From: an uncultured Eubacteriales bacterium
GTDB lineage: Bacteria > Bacillota > Clostridia > Oscillospirales > Oscillospiraceae
DNA length: 20,835 nt
Reading direction: 5' to 3'
Assembly: GCA_900554275.1 (NCBI GenBank)
Contig: USGS01000025.1
Coordinates: 1-20,835 of the forward strand
Shown: positions 6,688 through 14,138 of the stretch, one piece after another
How the letters are laid out: each line of letters opens with the position of its first letter
How positions within the stretch are numbered: the first letter of the stretch is position 1
Translations under genes and position numbers: made by a program
Notes under the pieces: generated by a model
Seen by the model: the letters and a program-made list of their open reading frames with translations, nothing else
Database searches by the model: none
What the model was told of the DNA's origin: nothing

Positions 6688-8418
6688 TTATTTGGTGAGG
6701 GTGGCGACCCAGGCGGAGTATTTGGTCAGGTTCTCGTCCCGCTGGGCTGCGTCCGCGCCCTGGGTGAGGATATAGACCTTGATCTTGGGCTCTGTGCCGG
6801 AGGGACGGACCAAAATGGTCGTGCCGTCGGCCAGCTCGAAGCGGAGGACGTTGCTGCCCTTGAGCTCCATGGCGGTAACGGCGCCGGTGGCGCAGTCGGT
6901 GGCCGTGCCGTCCTGGTAGTCCTTGCGGACCACCACGTCCACGCCGGCGATGGCGGCGGGAGGCGCGGCACGAAGGGACTTCATGAGAGCGGCCATCTTC
7001 TCCAGGCCGTCCAGACCGGGCATGACCAGGTTGTGGGTCTTTTCGCCGTACCAGCCGTACTTCCTATACAGGGCCTGGAGCGCGTCGTAGAGCGTCATGC
7101 CCTGTGCGGCGTACCAGGCGGCCATTTCGGTGATGAGCAGGGAGGCGGTGACGGCATCCTTGTCGCGGACGTAGTCGCCCAGCATATAGCCGTAGCTCTC
7201 CTCGTAGGACATGATGACGTGGCCCTCGCCGGCGGCCTCCAGGGCGTTCTTCTTCTCCGCCATGAACTTGAAGCCGGTAAAGGTGTCGCAGCAGGTGACG
7301 CCGTTGGACTCTGCCACTCTGCGGGCCATCTCGGTGGTGACGATGGTCTTGAGGCACACGGGCTTTTCGGGCATTTTTCCGGCGCGGCGCATCGCACCGA
7401 TGAGGTAATCCAGCAGCAGCACGCCGGTCTGATTGCCGGTGACGGGGATGAACTTGCCGTCCGCGCCGCGAACCATGATGCCCACGCGGTCGCTGTCCGG
7501 GTCGGTGCCCAGAATGAAGTCAGCGCCCACCTGGTCGGCCAGGTCGATGGCCAGGTAGAAGCCCTCCGGGTTCTCCGGGTTGGGAGAGGCCACCGTGGGG
7601 AACGTGCCATCCAGCACCATCTGCTGCTCCACACAGTAGAGGTTCTTGACGCCCAGGCCGCGGAGGGCCTCGGGGACTAATTTCCAGCCACAGCCGTGGA
7701 ATGGGGTGTAGACCATCTTAAAGCGGTCGGCCACCTGGGCGATGGAGGTATGGTCATTGATCATGGCCATGACGTTGGCCATGAACATCTTGTCCGTCTC
7801 CGCGCCCAGCAGCTCGACGCGGCCGTCGGCCAGCGCGGTATCGAAGTCCACGCGCTTCACGCCGGAGAAGATGTCGATCTGCTCCAGGCGGGCGGCGATG
7901 GCGGCGGCGTGCTGGGGCGGCAGCTGGGCACCGTCGGCCCAGTAGACCTTGTAGCCGTTGTATTCCTTGGGGTTGTGGCTGGCGGTGACGTTGATGCCCG
8001 CCTGGCAGCCGTAGTAGCGAACGGCAAAGCTCAGCTCCGGGGTGGGACGCAGGGACTCAAAGATGCGGACGTGGATGCCGTTGGCGGCGCAGACCTCCGC
8101 CGCGGCGCGGGCAAAGGCCATGCTGTTGACGCGGCAGTCCATGCAGATGGCCACGCCCTTCTTTTTGGCCTCCTCGCCCTCGGCGGCGATGACATCGGCG
8201 AAGCCCTGGGTGGCCCAGCGGATGACGTGGAGGTTCATCTGATGCAGGCCCACCTTCATCGTGCCGCGCAGGCCGGCCGTGCCGAACTCCAGCGGGCCAT
8301 AGAACCGGGATTCGATCTCCTTCTCGTCGCCGGAGATCGCTTGCAGCTCCGCCTTTTCCTCGGTGGACAGGGCGTCGCTGGTCAGCCAGCGCCGGTATTC
8401 CTTCTTGTAATCCAACAT
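6688..8418 (-). CDS. pgcA: Phospho-sugar mutase (alpha-phosphoglucomutase, PgcA type)
   Basis: Interconverts glucose-6-phosphate and glucose-1-phosphate, feeding UDP-glucose and cell-envelope sugars; phosphomannomutase activity is also possible in this family. The 576 residues match the roughly 580-residue PgcA class. The N-terminus (FYGPLEFGTAGLRGTM) carries the substrate loop. TASHNP near residue 145 holds the phosphorylated serine. GTDPDSDRVG near residue 306 is the metal-binding loop. RPSGTEPKIKVYI near the C-terminus binds the substrate phosphate. ATG 8418 is chosen over ATG 8424: AAAGGAG lies 9 nt from the former and 3 nt from the latter. It is the last gene of the murA cluster, 15 bases after the DUF2007 gene. 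Confidence 0.93.
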   Translation of the reverse strand: MLDYKKEYRRWLTSDALSTEEKAELQAISGDEKEIESRFYGPLEFGTAGLRGTMKVGLHQMNLHVIRWATQGFADVIAAEGEEAKKKGVAICMDCRVNSMAFARAAAEVCAANGIHVRIFESLRPTPELSFAVRYYGCQAGINVTASHNPKEYNGYKVYWADGAQLPPQHAAAIAARLEQIDIFSGVKRVDFDTALADGRVELLGAETDKMFMANVMAMINDHTSIAQVADRFKMVYTPFHGCGWKLVPEALRGLGVKNLYCVEQQMVLDGTFPTVASPNPENPEGFYLAIDLADQVGADFILGTDPDSDRVGIMVRGADGKFIPVTGNQTGVLLLDYLIGAMRRAGKMPEKPVCLKTIVTTEMARRVAESNGVTCCDTFTGFKFMAEKKNALEAAGEGHVIMSYEESYGYMLGDYVRDKDAVTASLLITEMAAWYAAQGMTLYDALQALYRKYGWYGEKTHNLVMPGLDGLEKMAALMKSLRAAPPAAIAGVDVVVRKDYQDGTATDCATGAVTAMELKGSNVLRFELADGTTILVRPSGTEPKIKVYILTQGADAAQRDENLTKYSAWVATLTK

Positions 8419-8433
8419 AGTCATAAACTCCTT

Positions 8434-8748
8434 TCAGGCGTGTTCTTCCATTTCTTCTTCCACGGGCCGGGAGGCCAGCAGGTCCTTGGCCTCGTCCAGC
8501 CGGGAGGCGGGGACGTACAGGCTGACGCCGTAGCCGGAGAAGCCGTTGATGACCTTGCCCGCGCCGCCCTCCTTATCATAATACTTAAAGCAGGGGATGC
8601 CGTAGGCCGAAAGCAGGGAGATGACGGTGTCGGCATCCGCCGGGGCGTCGAAGGTCTGGGTCAGCAGGACGGCCTGCTCCTCCCTGCCCGTCTCGTCCTT
8701 GGGCCAGGCAGGGACGTCCGGCCGGCCGGTAAAGCTCCAGTTTGACAT
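8434..8748 (-). CDS. DUF2007-family small protein
   Basis: A 104-residue soluble protein. After a short N-terminus (SNWSFTGRPDVPAW) the segment from about residue 27 to 92 has the DUF2007 pattern: a beta strand (AVLLTQTF), a helix spanning two copies or subdomains (ADTVISLLSAYGIPCF), then GYGVSLYVPASRLDEAKDLL. The family is annotated as putative signal-transducing and has no proven biochemical role. The start ATG follows GGAGGT, which overlaps the end of rlmH (gap 11 bases), so it is co-transcribed and possibly translationally coupled with rlmH. The highly acidic C-terminus (EEEMEEHA) is notable. Confidence 0.8.
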   Translation of the reverse strand: MSNWSFTGRPDVPAWPKDETGREEQAVLLTQTFDAPADADTVISLLSAYGIPCFKYYDKEGGAGKVINGFSGYGVSLYVPASRLDEAKDLLASRPVEEEMEEHA

Positions 8749-8759
8749 GGGTGTACCTC

Positions 8760-9242
8760 CTATTTGTGGTATTTTGTGCCGCCGGCGATCTGATAGGCGC
8801 GGTAGATCTGCTCCAGCAGCATGATGCGGGCCATGTGGTGGGGGAAGGTCATGGGGGACATACTGAGCCGCCAGTCAGCCTGACGCTTCAGATCCTCGTC
8901 CAGGCCCACGCTGCCGCCGATGAGAAATGTGAGCTGGGTCTTGCCTTGGACGCCGAATTCGGCCATGCGGCGGCTCAGCTCCTCGCTGGAGCAGGGCCTG
9001 CCCTCGATGCACAGGGCGATGACCGCGCCGCCCTTGGGCAGCCGCTCACGGATGGCGTCACCCTCGGTGCGGAGAGCCTTTTGTATCTCCGCCGGGGAGG
9101 GTTCGTCGGGCAATCGCTGCTCCGGCAGCTCGATAAGCTCCAGCTTGCAGTGGCGCTGGAGGCGCTTGACGTACTCGGCGGCGGCGTCGATGTAGAATTT
9201 CTCCTTCAGCTTGCCCACGCAGAGGACGGTCACACGCTGCAT
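8760..9242 (-). CDS. rlmH: 23S rRNA (pseudouridine1915-N3)-methyltransferase RlmH
   Basis: SPOUT-class methyltransferase that uses SAM to methylate pseudouridine 1915 in helix 69 of 23S rRNA after 70S assembly. The 160-residue length is exact for the family. Signatures include the N-terminal VLCVGKLKEKFYIDAAAEYVKR, the central CIEGRPCSSEELS, the SAM-knot FLIGGSVGLDEDL, and the C-terminal FPHHMARIMLLEQIYRAYQI with a terminal GGTKYHK. ATG 9242 gives the canonical N-terminus and overlaps the preceding metallo-hydrolase gene by 13 bases. A longer in-frame start would extend well into that gene without similarity to RlmH. Confidence 0.95.
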   Translation of the reverse strand: MQRVTVLCVGKLKEKFYIDAAAEYVKRLQRHCKLELIELPEQRLPDEPSPAEIQKALRTEGDAIRERLPKGGAVIALCIEGRPCSSEELSRRMAEFGVQGKTQLTFLIGGSVGLDEDLKRQADWRLSMSPMTFPHHMARIMLLEQIYRAYQIAGGTKYHK

Positions 9243-10021
9243 AGCGTCACCTCCGCTTCGTAGCAGGTGCTCAGCTCGCCCCGAGGGGCGACCTCCACGA
9301 CGGCGTGCAGGCCGGTGAGGGCCGTTTCCATCACCTGCAGCGCCCGGGCCGGGGTGTTGTTCTCCCGGCTCAGATGGGCCAGCACGAAGCGGCACGTGCC
9401 CTGCTCCGCCAGACGGTGGGCAAAGGCGGCGGCATCATCGTTGGACAGATGGCCCAGACGGCCGGCGATGCGCTGCTTGAGGTAGTAGGGATACGGGCCG
9501 GACATGAGCCAGTCCGCGTCGTGGTTGCTCTCCAGCACCAGCAGTCTTACGCCCCGCAGGGCGGCCTCCGCTTCGGAGGTGACGCAGCCGGTGTCGGTAA
9601 GGACGCCCACGGACGCGCCGAGACAGTCGAAGCGGTAATCCACGCCGCCGGCGGCGTCGTGGCTGGTGGGGAACACGGTGATGTCCACATCCCCCAGGGA
9701 GAATACGTACTGGCGGGGGATGGGGTGCAGCACGTCCCGCAGAGCGGGACAGCGGAGGGCCAGCGCGGCGGCGGTGCCGTCGCTGGCGTAGAGGGGCAGG
9801 CGGTACTGCTTGGTCAGGGTGGCCAGCCCGGCGGTATGGTCGGTGTGCTCATGGGTAAGCAGCACGGCAGTCACGTCCTGGGGCGACAGGCCCAGCTCCC
9901 GCAGAGACGCGGTGATGCGGCGGGCGGAGATGCCGGCGTCCACCAGCAGGTGGACGCCGCCGCCGGACAGCAGCAGGCAGTTGCCCTCAGAGCCGCTGGC
10001 AAGTGTATGTACAGTCAACAA
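9230..10021 (-). CDS. MBL-fold metallo-hydrolase, YycJ/WalJ-like
   Basis: Metallo-beta-lactamase-fold phosphodiesterase-like hydrolase (about 263 residues). It has the start LASGSEGNC, the metal motif LTHEHTDHTAGL (about residues 53-64), TSHDAAGGVDYRF, LESNHDADWL and GHLSNDDAAAF, all typical of YycJ. In Bacillus the homologue sits in the walRK operon and has been linked to DNA repair or wall homeostasis; here it follows murA instead. I set a TTG start at 10021 because GAGAGGA lies 9 nt upstream; TTG 10018 is nearly as good. An in-frame ATG at 10054 lies in the hairpin at the end of murA and has no ribosome site. It overlaps rlmH by 13 bases. Confidence 0.88.
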   Translation of the reverse strand: MLTVHTLASGSEGNCLLLSGGGVHLLVDAGISARRITASLRELGLSPQDVTAVLLTHEHTDHTAGLATLTKQYRLPLYASDGTAAALALRCPALRDVLHPIPRQYVFSLGDVDITVFPTSHDAAGGVDYRFDCLGASVGVLTDTGCVTSEAEAALRGVRLLVLESNHDADWLMSGPYPYYLKQRIAGRLGHLSNDDAAAFAHRLAEQGTCRFVLAHLSRENNTPARALQVMETALTGLHAVVEVAPRGELSTCYEAEVTLCSV

Positions 10022-10042
10022 CGGTAAATGTCCTCTCTTTAC

Positions 10043-10084
10043 GAAAAGCATCCGCTGCAAGAGGCTGCGGCCTCTCGCAGCGGA
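10043..10084 (-). terminator. Hairpin after murA (terminator or attenuator)
   Basis: On the minus strand a 13-14 bp stem (10084-10071 with 10064-10051, one G-U pair) and a six-base loop is followed by ATGCTTTTCG. The U-run is short and broken, so it may only partly terminate and let some transcripts reach the downstream metallo-hydrolase, rlmH and pgcA genes. Its single mismatch is a G-U in minus-strand RNA but A-C in plus-strand RNA, which supports a function on the minus strand. Confidence 0.65.
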
Positions 10085-10103
10085 CGCTGGATGGCGGTAT
10101 GTG

Positions 10104-11402
10104 TCAGACGGCGTGGGTCTCCACGTCGCTCTCGTCGGGCGCTTCCACCAGGGAGATGTCCGCGCCTACGGCCCGGAGCTTGCCCACCAGGTCCTCATAG
10201 CCCCGCTCGATATACTGAATATGGCTCAGCTCCGTCTTGCCCTGGGCAGCCAATCCGGCGATGACCAGCGCCGCGCCGGCCCGCAGGTCGCAGGCCTGGA
10301 TGGGCGCGCCCACCAGCTGGTGTACGCCCTCCACCACGGCCACCTTGCCGTCCACCTGGATATGGGCGCCCAGACGCTTCAGCTCGTCCACATACTTGAA
10401 GCGGTTCGCGCCGTAGACGCCCTCCGTCACAAGGCTTGTGCCCTCGGCCAAAGCCAGGACGGCGGTGATCTGAGGCTGCATATCCGTGGGGAAGCCGGGA
10501 TAGGGCAGAGTCTTGACGTTGGCCTTCAGCAGAGGGCCGGTGCGGCGGACCAGGAGGGTGTCGTCCTCCTCCTCCACCGTGACGCCCATCTCCATCAGCT
10601 TGGCGCTGATGCAGTCCATGTGCTTGGGAATGACGTTCTTCAGCAGCAGCTCGCCGCCGGTGGCCGCCACAGCGGCCATATACGTGCCGGCCTCGATCTG
10701 ATCGGGAATGATGCAGTAGCTGCCGCCGGTAAGGCGCTCCACGCCCCGGATCTTGATGGAGTCCGTGCCCGCGCCCTTGATGTCCGCGCCCATGGAGTTG
10801 AGGAAGTTGGCCAGGTCCACGATGTGGGGCTCCTTGGCGGCGTTTTCGATGGTGGTGACGCCGTCGGCCAGGGCGGCTGCCATCATGATGTTCATGGTCG
10901 CGCCCACGGACACCACGTCCAAATAGACCGGCGCACCGGTGAGGCGGCCGTTTTTGGCGGCGGTGTGGATGAAGCCGCCCTCCACGGACACCTCAGCGCC
11001 CATGGTGGTAAAGCCCTTGATGTGCTGGTCGATGGGACGGACGCCGAAGTTGCAGCCGCCGGGCATGGCCACGGTGGCCTGACCGAAGCGGCCCAGCAGC
11101 GCGCCCAGCAGGTAGTAGCTGGCGCGGATACGGCGGGCCAGATCATAGGACGGGCGGGTGCTGTGGATGGCGTGGCAGTCGATCTCGATGGCGTGGCGGT
11201 TCAGCACGCGCACCTTGGCGCCCAGCTCCTCCAAAATGGAGAAGAACAGCGTAACGTCGCTGATCTGGGGGATGTTTTCGATGCGGCAGACACCGTCTAC
11301 CAGCAGTGCGGCGGGGATGATGGCTACGGCGGCGTTCTTCGCGCCGCTGACGGTCACCTCGCCGAAAAGGCGGCGTCCGCCGCGGATCATGTATTTAGTC
11401 AA
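10104..11402 (-). CDS. murA: UDP-N-acetylglucosamine 1-carboxyvinyltransferase MurA
   Basis: First committed enzyme of peptidoglycan synthesis: transfers enolpyruvate from PEP to UDP-GlcNAc in the cytoplasm. The 432-residue length is normal. K22-N23 in GAKNAA and the active-site C117 in GGCNFGVRPIDQH are in the expected places; C117 is also the fosfomycin target, so the enzyme should be of the sensitive type. CDLRAGAALVIAGLAAQG is a further family signature. The start appears to be TTG 11402, with AGAGGG 7 nt upstream, giving MTKYMIRGG as in homologues; the ATG at residue 5 is too close to the conserved start of the fold. It has its own promoter and heads the minus-strand cluster. Confidence 0.95.
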   Translation of the reverse strand: MTKYMIRGGRRLFGEVTVSGAKNAAVAIIPAALLVDGVCRIENIPQISDVTLFFSILEELGAKVRVLNRHAIEIDCHAIHSTRPSYDLARRIRASYYLLGALLGRFGQATVAMPGGCNFGVRPIDQHIKGFTTMGAEVSVEGGFIHTAAKNGRLTGAPVYLDVVSVGATMNIMMAAALADGVTTIENAAKEPHIVDLANFLNSMGADIKGAGTDSIKIRGVERLTGGSYCIIPDQIEAGTYMAAVAATGGELLLKNVIPKHMDCISAKLMEMGVTVEEEDDTLLVRRTGPLLKANVKTLPYPGFPTDMQPQITAVLALAEGTSLVTEGVYGANRFKYVDELKRLGAHIQVDGKVAVVEGVHQLVGAPIQACDLRAGAALVIAGLAAQGKTELSHIQYIERGYEDLVGKLRAVGADISLVEAPDESDVETHAV

Positions 11403-11498
11403 GGCAGTTCCCTCTTTTCAAGTCATCGGTGCTGGTGCGCTCTGCTTATAGCTTGCCCGATAGGGCTGCGGTTCATACGGCGCAATCCGAGCAGTAAC

Positions 11499-11526
11499 AG
11501 TATACCATAATTTTTGTTAAAAGCAA
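11499..11526 (-). promoter_or_regulatory. Promoter of murA
   Basis: Minus strand: -35 TTGCTT (11526-11521), 16-bp AT-rich spacer, extended -10 TGGTATACT ending at 11499. The predicted start is near 11492, leaving a leader of about 90 nt before the TTG start codon. No riboswitch fold is recognised in that leader. Confidence 0.75.
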
Positions 11527-11567
11527 GAAATTGCCGTAAAGTTTTTATAGCATGGGCGATTTGTCCG

Positions 11568-11605
11568 AAAAAATTCGAGATGCAGCGCAAAAACACTGCA
11601 TCTCG
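11568..11605 (-). terminator. Intrinsic terminator of the DUF1287 gene
   Basis: A perfect 10-bp stem (CTGCATCTCG/CGAGATGCAG, plus-strand arms 11576-11585 and 11596-11605) with a 10-base loop. On the minus strand it is followed by AATTTTTT (plus A-run 11568-11573). It lies just downstream of the DUF1287 stop and upstream of the murA promoter. Confidence 0.88.
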
Positions 11606-11614
11606 TCATCCCCG

Positions 11615-12361
11615 TCAGCCCAGCCAGCGGTAATGGCCGGTGACGGGCCGCTTATAGATGTCGGGCCGCTCCACCGCTTCGTCTATCGGGTTGCCGTGGT
11701 GGAGGATGAAGGGGATGCCCTTTCTGTCCCGCTTGTCGGAGCAGACGGCGATATGCTCACAGTCACCGAACACCACGATGTCCCCGGCCTGCCACTGGGA
11801 CGGGTCGTCAAAGCTGTTGGTCAACACCTGGGCATGGCGGCGGAAGAAGGCGTCCAGGTTCACCACGCGGCGGAAGTCGATGTTGGGGTCTGGGTCGGCG
11901 TAGGGATACGCCTCGGAGCAAGCGGCGATGTCCGCGTCCACCAGTTCCTTCAGCTGATAGCCAGCAGCGCGGAAGCCCTGCCAAACCACGTCGGTACAGA
12001 CACCCAGTCCGTCGTCGGGATAGCCGCCGGCGTAGTATTTGCTGGCGTAGTGGGGCTTGGTGTCAAAATAGGCGCGGATGCCGGCCACCATGTCGGCGTA
12101 ATCCTCCACCCCGTCGCCGTCACCGTCGTTGGGACTGGTGACAACAGGGATGCCCAGCTGCTGGGCGGTGTAATAGGGACGCGGGCCGAAGCGCCACCAC
12201 AGCAATCCGGCGACCGCAGCCGCCAGCAGCAACACCAGCAGGCCTTTCCGGCGGGACGATTTGGCCCTGCGGCGGCGGGATCGGGCACGGCGGTACGGGC
12301 GGTCCGAACGCCCGCTATCCGACGAGGCAGGCAGATCATAGGTATAGTACTGTGTGTCCAT
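11615..12361 (-). CDS. Membrane-anchored DUF1287 protein
   Basis: A 248-residue protein. Residues 1-39 are polar and then strongly basic (RRARSRRRRAKSSRRK), residues 40-56 form a single membrane anchor, and the rest should lie outside the membrane. The external part is a DUF1287 domain: VVTSPNDGDGDGVEDYADMV, VCTDVVWQGFRAAGYQL, DPNIDFRRVVNLDAFFRRH, WQAGDIVVFG and HIAVCSD. The conserved Cys, Asp and His, and the overall fold reported for this family, suggest an NlpC/P60-like papain hydrolase acting on wall or peptides; that is inference. ATG 12361 follows GGGGAAAGAG. An aspartate-rich DGDGDG segment near residue 80 could bind calcium. It diverges from the holin-amidase pair. Confidence 0.85.
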   Translation of the reverse strand: MDTQYYTYDLPASSDSGRSDRPYRRARSRRRRAKSSRRKGLLVLLLAAAVAGLLWWRFGPRPYYTAQQLGIPVVTSPNDGDGDGVEDYADMVAGIRAYFDTKPHYASKYYAGGYPDDGLGVCTDVVWQGFRAAGYQLKELVDADIAACSEAYPYADPDPNIDFRRVVNLDAFFRRHAQVLTNSFDDPSQWQAGDIVVFGDCEHIAVCSDKRDRKGIPFILHHGNPIDEAVERPDIYKRPVTGHYRWLG

Positions 12362-12465
12362 CGCTCTTTCCCCGTTTACATAATGTATGTGTATTGTGTC
12401 GAAAAAATATGAACGTGCTATGAACACGCACTTAAGGTTTTTTGAAGCAGAATTTTTCGGAGGGA

Positions 12466-12546
12466 TTGCACGTTTGTGTGCAACGGGCGGCACATGGGAA
12501 CACAGGGATGTGGGAAACACATAAAATGGAGTGCCGGACCTGGCAC
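12466..12546. promoter_or_regulatory. Structured region upstream of the holin gene with inverted and direct repeats
   Basis: It contains an inverted repeat TTGCAC-N6-GTGCAA (12466-12483), two near-identical direct repeats ATGGGAACACA (12494-12504) and GTGGGAAACACA (12510-12521), and a GTGCC/GGCAC hairpin (12531-12546) just before the ribosome site. No clear vegetative promoter of the style used elsewhere in the window was found. The repeats could be an operator. The role is inferred. Confidence 0.4.
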
Positions 12547-12563
12547 GGAGAGGAGTACGAGAG

Positions 12564-13025
12564 ATGAAAACAGAAAATACGATGGCCATGGTGCTGGCGG
12601 CGGCAGTAGGGGCGCTGTGCAGCTACTGCGCGCAGCTGGTGGTGCCGCTGGCGGTGCTGGTGGCGGTGATGCTGGCGGACTATATCACCGGCATGGCCAA
12701 GGCGTGGAGCGCGGGAGAGCTTTGTTCCCGCACCGGGGTGAAGGGCATCGTAAAAAAGGTGGGCTATCTGATGGTGGTGGGCGCGGCAGGCGCGGCGGAC
12801 TGGCTCATCCGCTACGGTCTGGCCCAGGCGGGGATCGAGGTGCAGTTCAGCTTTCTCATCGCCGCCATGGTCATTATCTGGCTCATCGTCAACGAGCTGA
12901 TCTCCATTCTGGAGAACGTGGCGGCCATGGGCGGGCCTGTGCCATCGTTTCTGTCCAAGCTGCTGGCGCGGCTGAAAAATGTGGTGGAGAAGAAAGCGGA
13001 GGATGAGCAGCATGGAGATACTTGA
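12564..13025 (+). CDS. Phage-type holin (Bacteriophage_holin_4 family)
   Basis: A 153-residue membrane protein with about four hydrophobic segments. The stretch DYITGMAKAWSAGELCSRTG followed by KGIVKKVGYLMVV is the signature of the toxin-secretion/phage-lysis holin family (TIGR01593 / phage_holin_4_1). Holins form membrane lesions that release or activate a wall hydrolase; related proteins also export toxins, as TcdE in Clostridioides. The C-terminus is charged (KAEDEQHGD). ATG 12564 follows AGGAG by 8 nt. The amidase gene downstream overlaps by 14 bases, so the two form a lysis cassette. No phage structural, integrase or packaging genes are near. Confidence 0.9.
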   Translation: MKTENTMAMVLAAAVGALCSYCAQLVVPLAVLVAVMLADYITGMAKAWSAGELCSRTGVKGIVKKVGYLMVVGAAGAADWLIRYGLAQAGIEVQFSFLIAAMVIIWLIVNELISILENVAAMGGPVPSFLSKLLARLKNVVEKKAEDEQHGDT

Positions 13026-13713
13026 GCAGACGTATGACTGGGCTATGCCGCTGGCGCGGCGCAGCGCCACGCGGCGCATTATCCTGCACCACGCGGCGGC
13101 GGTGACGTGTACGGCCCAGCAGATACACCAGTGGCATCTGGCCAACGGCTGGGCGGGCATCGGATACCACTTTTTCGTTCGGAAGGATGGGCGCGTCTAT
13201 CGGGGCAGGCCGGAGGACACCGTGGGCGCACACGCGGGAAACAACAACTACGACAGCATCGGTATCTGCTTTGAGGGCAGCTTCGACAGGGAGCAGATGA
13301 ATGAGGTACAAATGAAGGCAGGCGCGGAGCTGGTGGCCTACCTGAAGCAGAAGTACGGCATCACCACCGTACAGCGGCATAAGGAGGTAAACGCCACCGG
13401 CTGCCCCGGCGGGAGCTTCCCCTTTGAGGCCATCGCTTACGGCGGCGGCGCGGCGGCATCTGCCCCGGCGCAGACGGTGCGGACGGCCAACGACACGGCG
13501 GTGACGCTGCCGCTGCTGGCTAAAAACAGCGGCGGCAATGCGGTGCGGGCGGTGCAGGCGCTGCTCAACGGTCTGGGCTACAACGCCGGGACGGCAGACG
13601 GCCTGTTCGGCGGCAACACCGCCGGGGCGGTGAAGCGCTTTCAGGCGGCCAGCGGCATTGCGGCAGACGGCATCGTAGGACGGGACACCTGGCACAAGCT
13701 GCTGGGTATTTGA
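13012..13713 (+). CDS. N-acetylmuramoyl-L-alanine amidase (Amidase_2) with peptidoglycan-binding domain
   Basis: Zinc amidase/endolysin that cuts the bond between N-acetylmuramic acid and the stem peptide. The 233 residues hold an Amidase_2/PGRP-type catalytic domain (about 15-140) and a C-terminal PG_binding_1 domain (about 170-233: NAVRAVQALLNGLGY then ADGLFGGNTAGAVKRFQ). The likely zinc ligands are H26 or H27 in ILHHAAA, H123 in QRHKEVN and C131 in GCPG. There is no signal peptide, so release would depend on the holin. ATG 13012 is favoured because GGAGG (12998-13002) lies 9 nt upstream; ATG 13003 is too close. It ends before a strong terminator. Confidence 0.93.
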   Translation: MEILEQTYDWAMPLARRSATRRIILHHAAAVTCTAQQIHQWHLANGWAGIGYHFFVRKDGRVYRGRPEDTVGAHAGNNNYDSIGICFEGSFDREQMNEVQMKAGAELVAYLKQKYGITTVQRHKEVNATGCPGGSFPFEAIAYGGGAAASAPAQTVRTANDTAVTLPLLAKNSGGNAVRAVQALLNGLGYNAGTADGLFGGNTAGAVKRFQAASGIAADGIVGRDTWHKLLGI

Positions 13714-13769
13714 CGGTGAAAAGTGACAACGTTCCGTATAATTCGGCAAGAAGATTGCAGATCGTATTC

Positions 13770-13811
13770 AAAAAGGAGGGTCACCGGGAAACCGGAGGCC
13801 CTCCTTTTTTT
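13770..13811. terminator. Bidirectional terminator after the amidase gene
   Basis: Arms AAAAAGGAGGG (13770-13780) and CCCTCCTTTTT (13799-13809) enclose an inner CCGG-GAAA-CCGG hairpin. Seven T follow on the plus strand and A on the other side. It separates the convergent amidase gene and the 74-residue protein gene, whose stop lies 3 bases away. Confidence 0.88.
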
Positions 13812-13813
13812 GC

Positions 13814-14038
13814 TCACACCACCGCGTCTACGGGGATGCGCTGGCGGTCTACCTGCACCCAGTGGACGCGGACGCTGCCGCCGGACTGCTGGGTGGCGCA
13901 GAACGATACGCCGGCCATCTGACCCTCCACCGGCACGCCGGCGCTGAACAGCGCCGCGAAGCGGCGGATGTAGCCCAGCAGGTCGCGGATGGTGCGGGTG
14001 GGCAGGTCGGGAGAGAGATAATCGAAGAACTTATACAT
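13814..14038 (-). CDS. Small protein of unknown function (74 residues)
   Basis: I do not recognise this protein. It begins MYKFFDYLSPDLPTRTIRDLLGYI, continues with an amphipathic helix-like segment (RRFAALFSAG), and ends with a beta-rich part (AGVSFCATQQSGGSVRVHWVQVD). It has no signal peptide or clear membrane helix. The main support is an exact AGGAGG ribosome site 7 nt before ATG 14038, an AT-rich upstream region, and a terminator right after the stop. It forms a monocistronic unit between the amidase and the FrhB-like gene, transcribed divergently from the latter. A competing short frame on the same strand starting 5 bases upstream is too close to the ribosome site. Confidence 0.6.
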   Translation of the reverse strand: MYKFFDYLSPDLPTRTIRDLLGYIRRFAALFSAGVPVEGQMAGVSFCATQQSGGSVRVHWVQVDRQRIPVDAVV

Positions 14039-14051
14039 AGCATAGCCTCCT

Positions 14052-14094
14052 ATTATTTAATAATGTGTGTTTCTGTCGTTCACTGTAATCAGTG
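14052..14094. promoter_or_regulatory. Two palindromes in the divergent promoter region
   Basis: A perfect ATTATT-T-AATAAT palindrome (14052-14064) lies just upstream of the ribosome site of the 74-residue gene, and a perfect CACTG-TAAT-CAGTG palindrome (14081-14094) lies further upstream. On the minus strand TTACAG and CATTAT, 17 bp apart, could be a promoter overlapping the second palindrome. Operator function is inferred. Confidence 0.35.
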
Positions 14095-14138
14095 TACCAA
14101 GAGTTGTGTCCCGAAAAACGGACAATTCTCCGTCGGGG

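Noticed and set aside
11403..11492. Riboswitch in the murA leader
   Set aside because: The 90-nt leader shows no conserved riboswitch core or terminator-antiterminator pair that I can recognise.
9810..11510. 566-residue plus-strand open frame
   Set aside because: Antisense to murA and part of the metallo-hydrolase; composition of a GC-rich shadow frame.
12382..12412. Sporulation sigma-E-like promoter for the DUF1287 gene (TCATATT and CATACATT on the minus strand)
   Set aside because: The boxes look right but are 16 bases apart, longer than usual for sigma-E, and the leader would be only about 14 nt.
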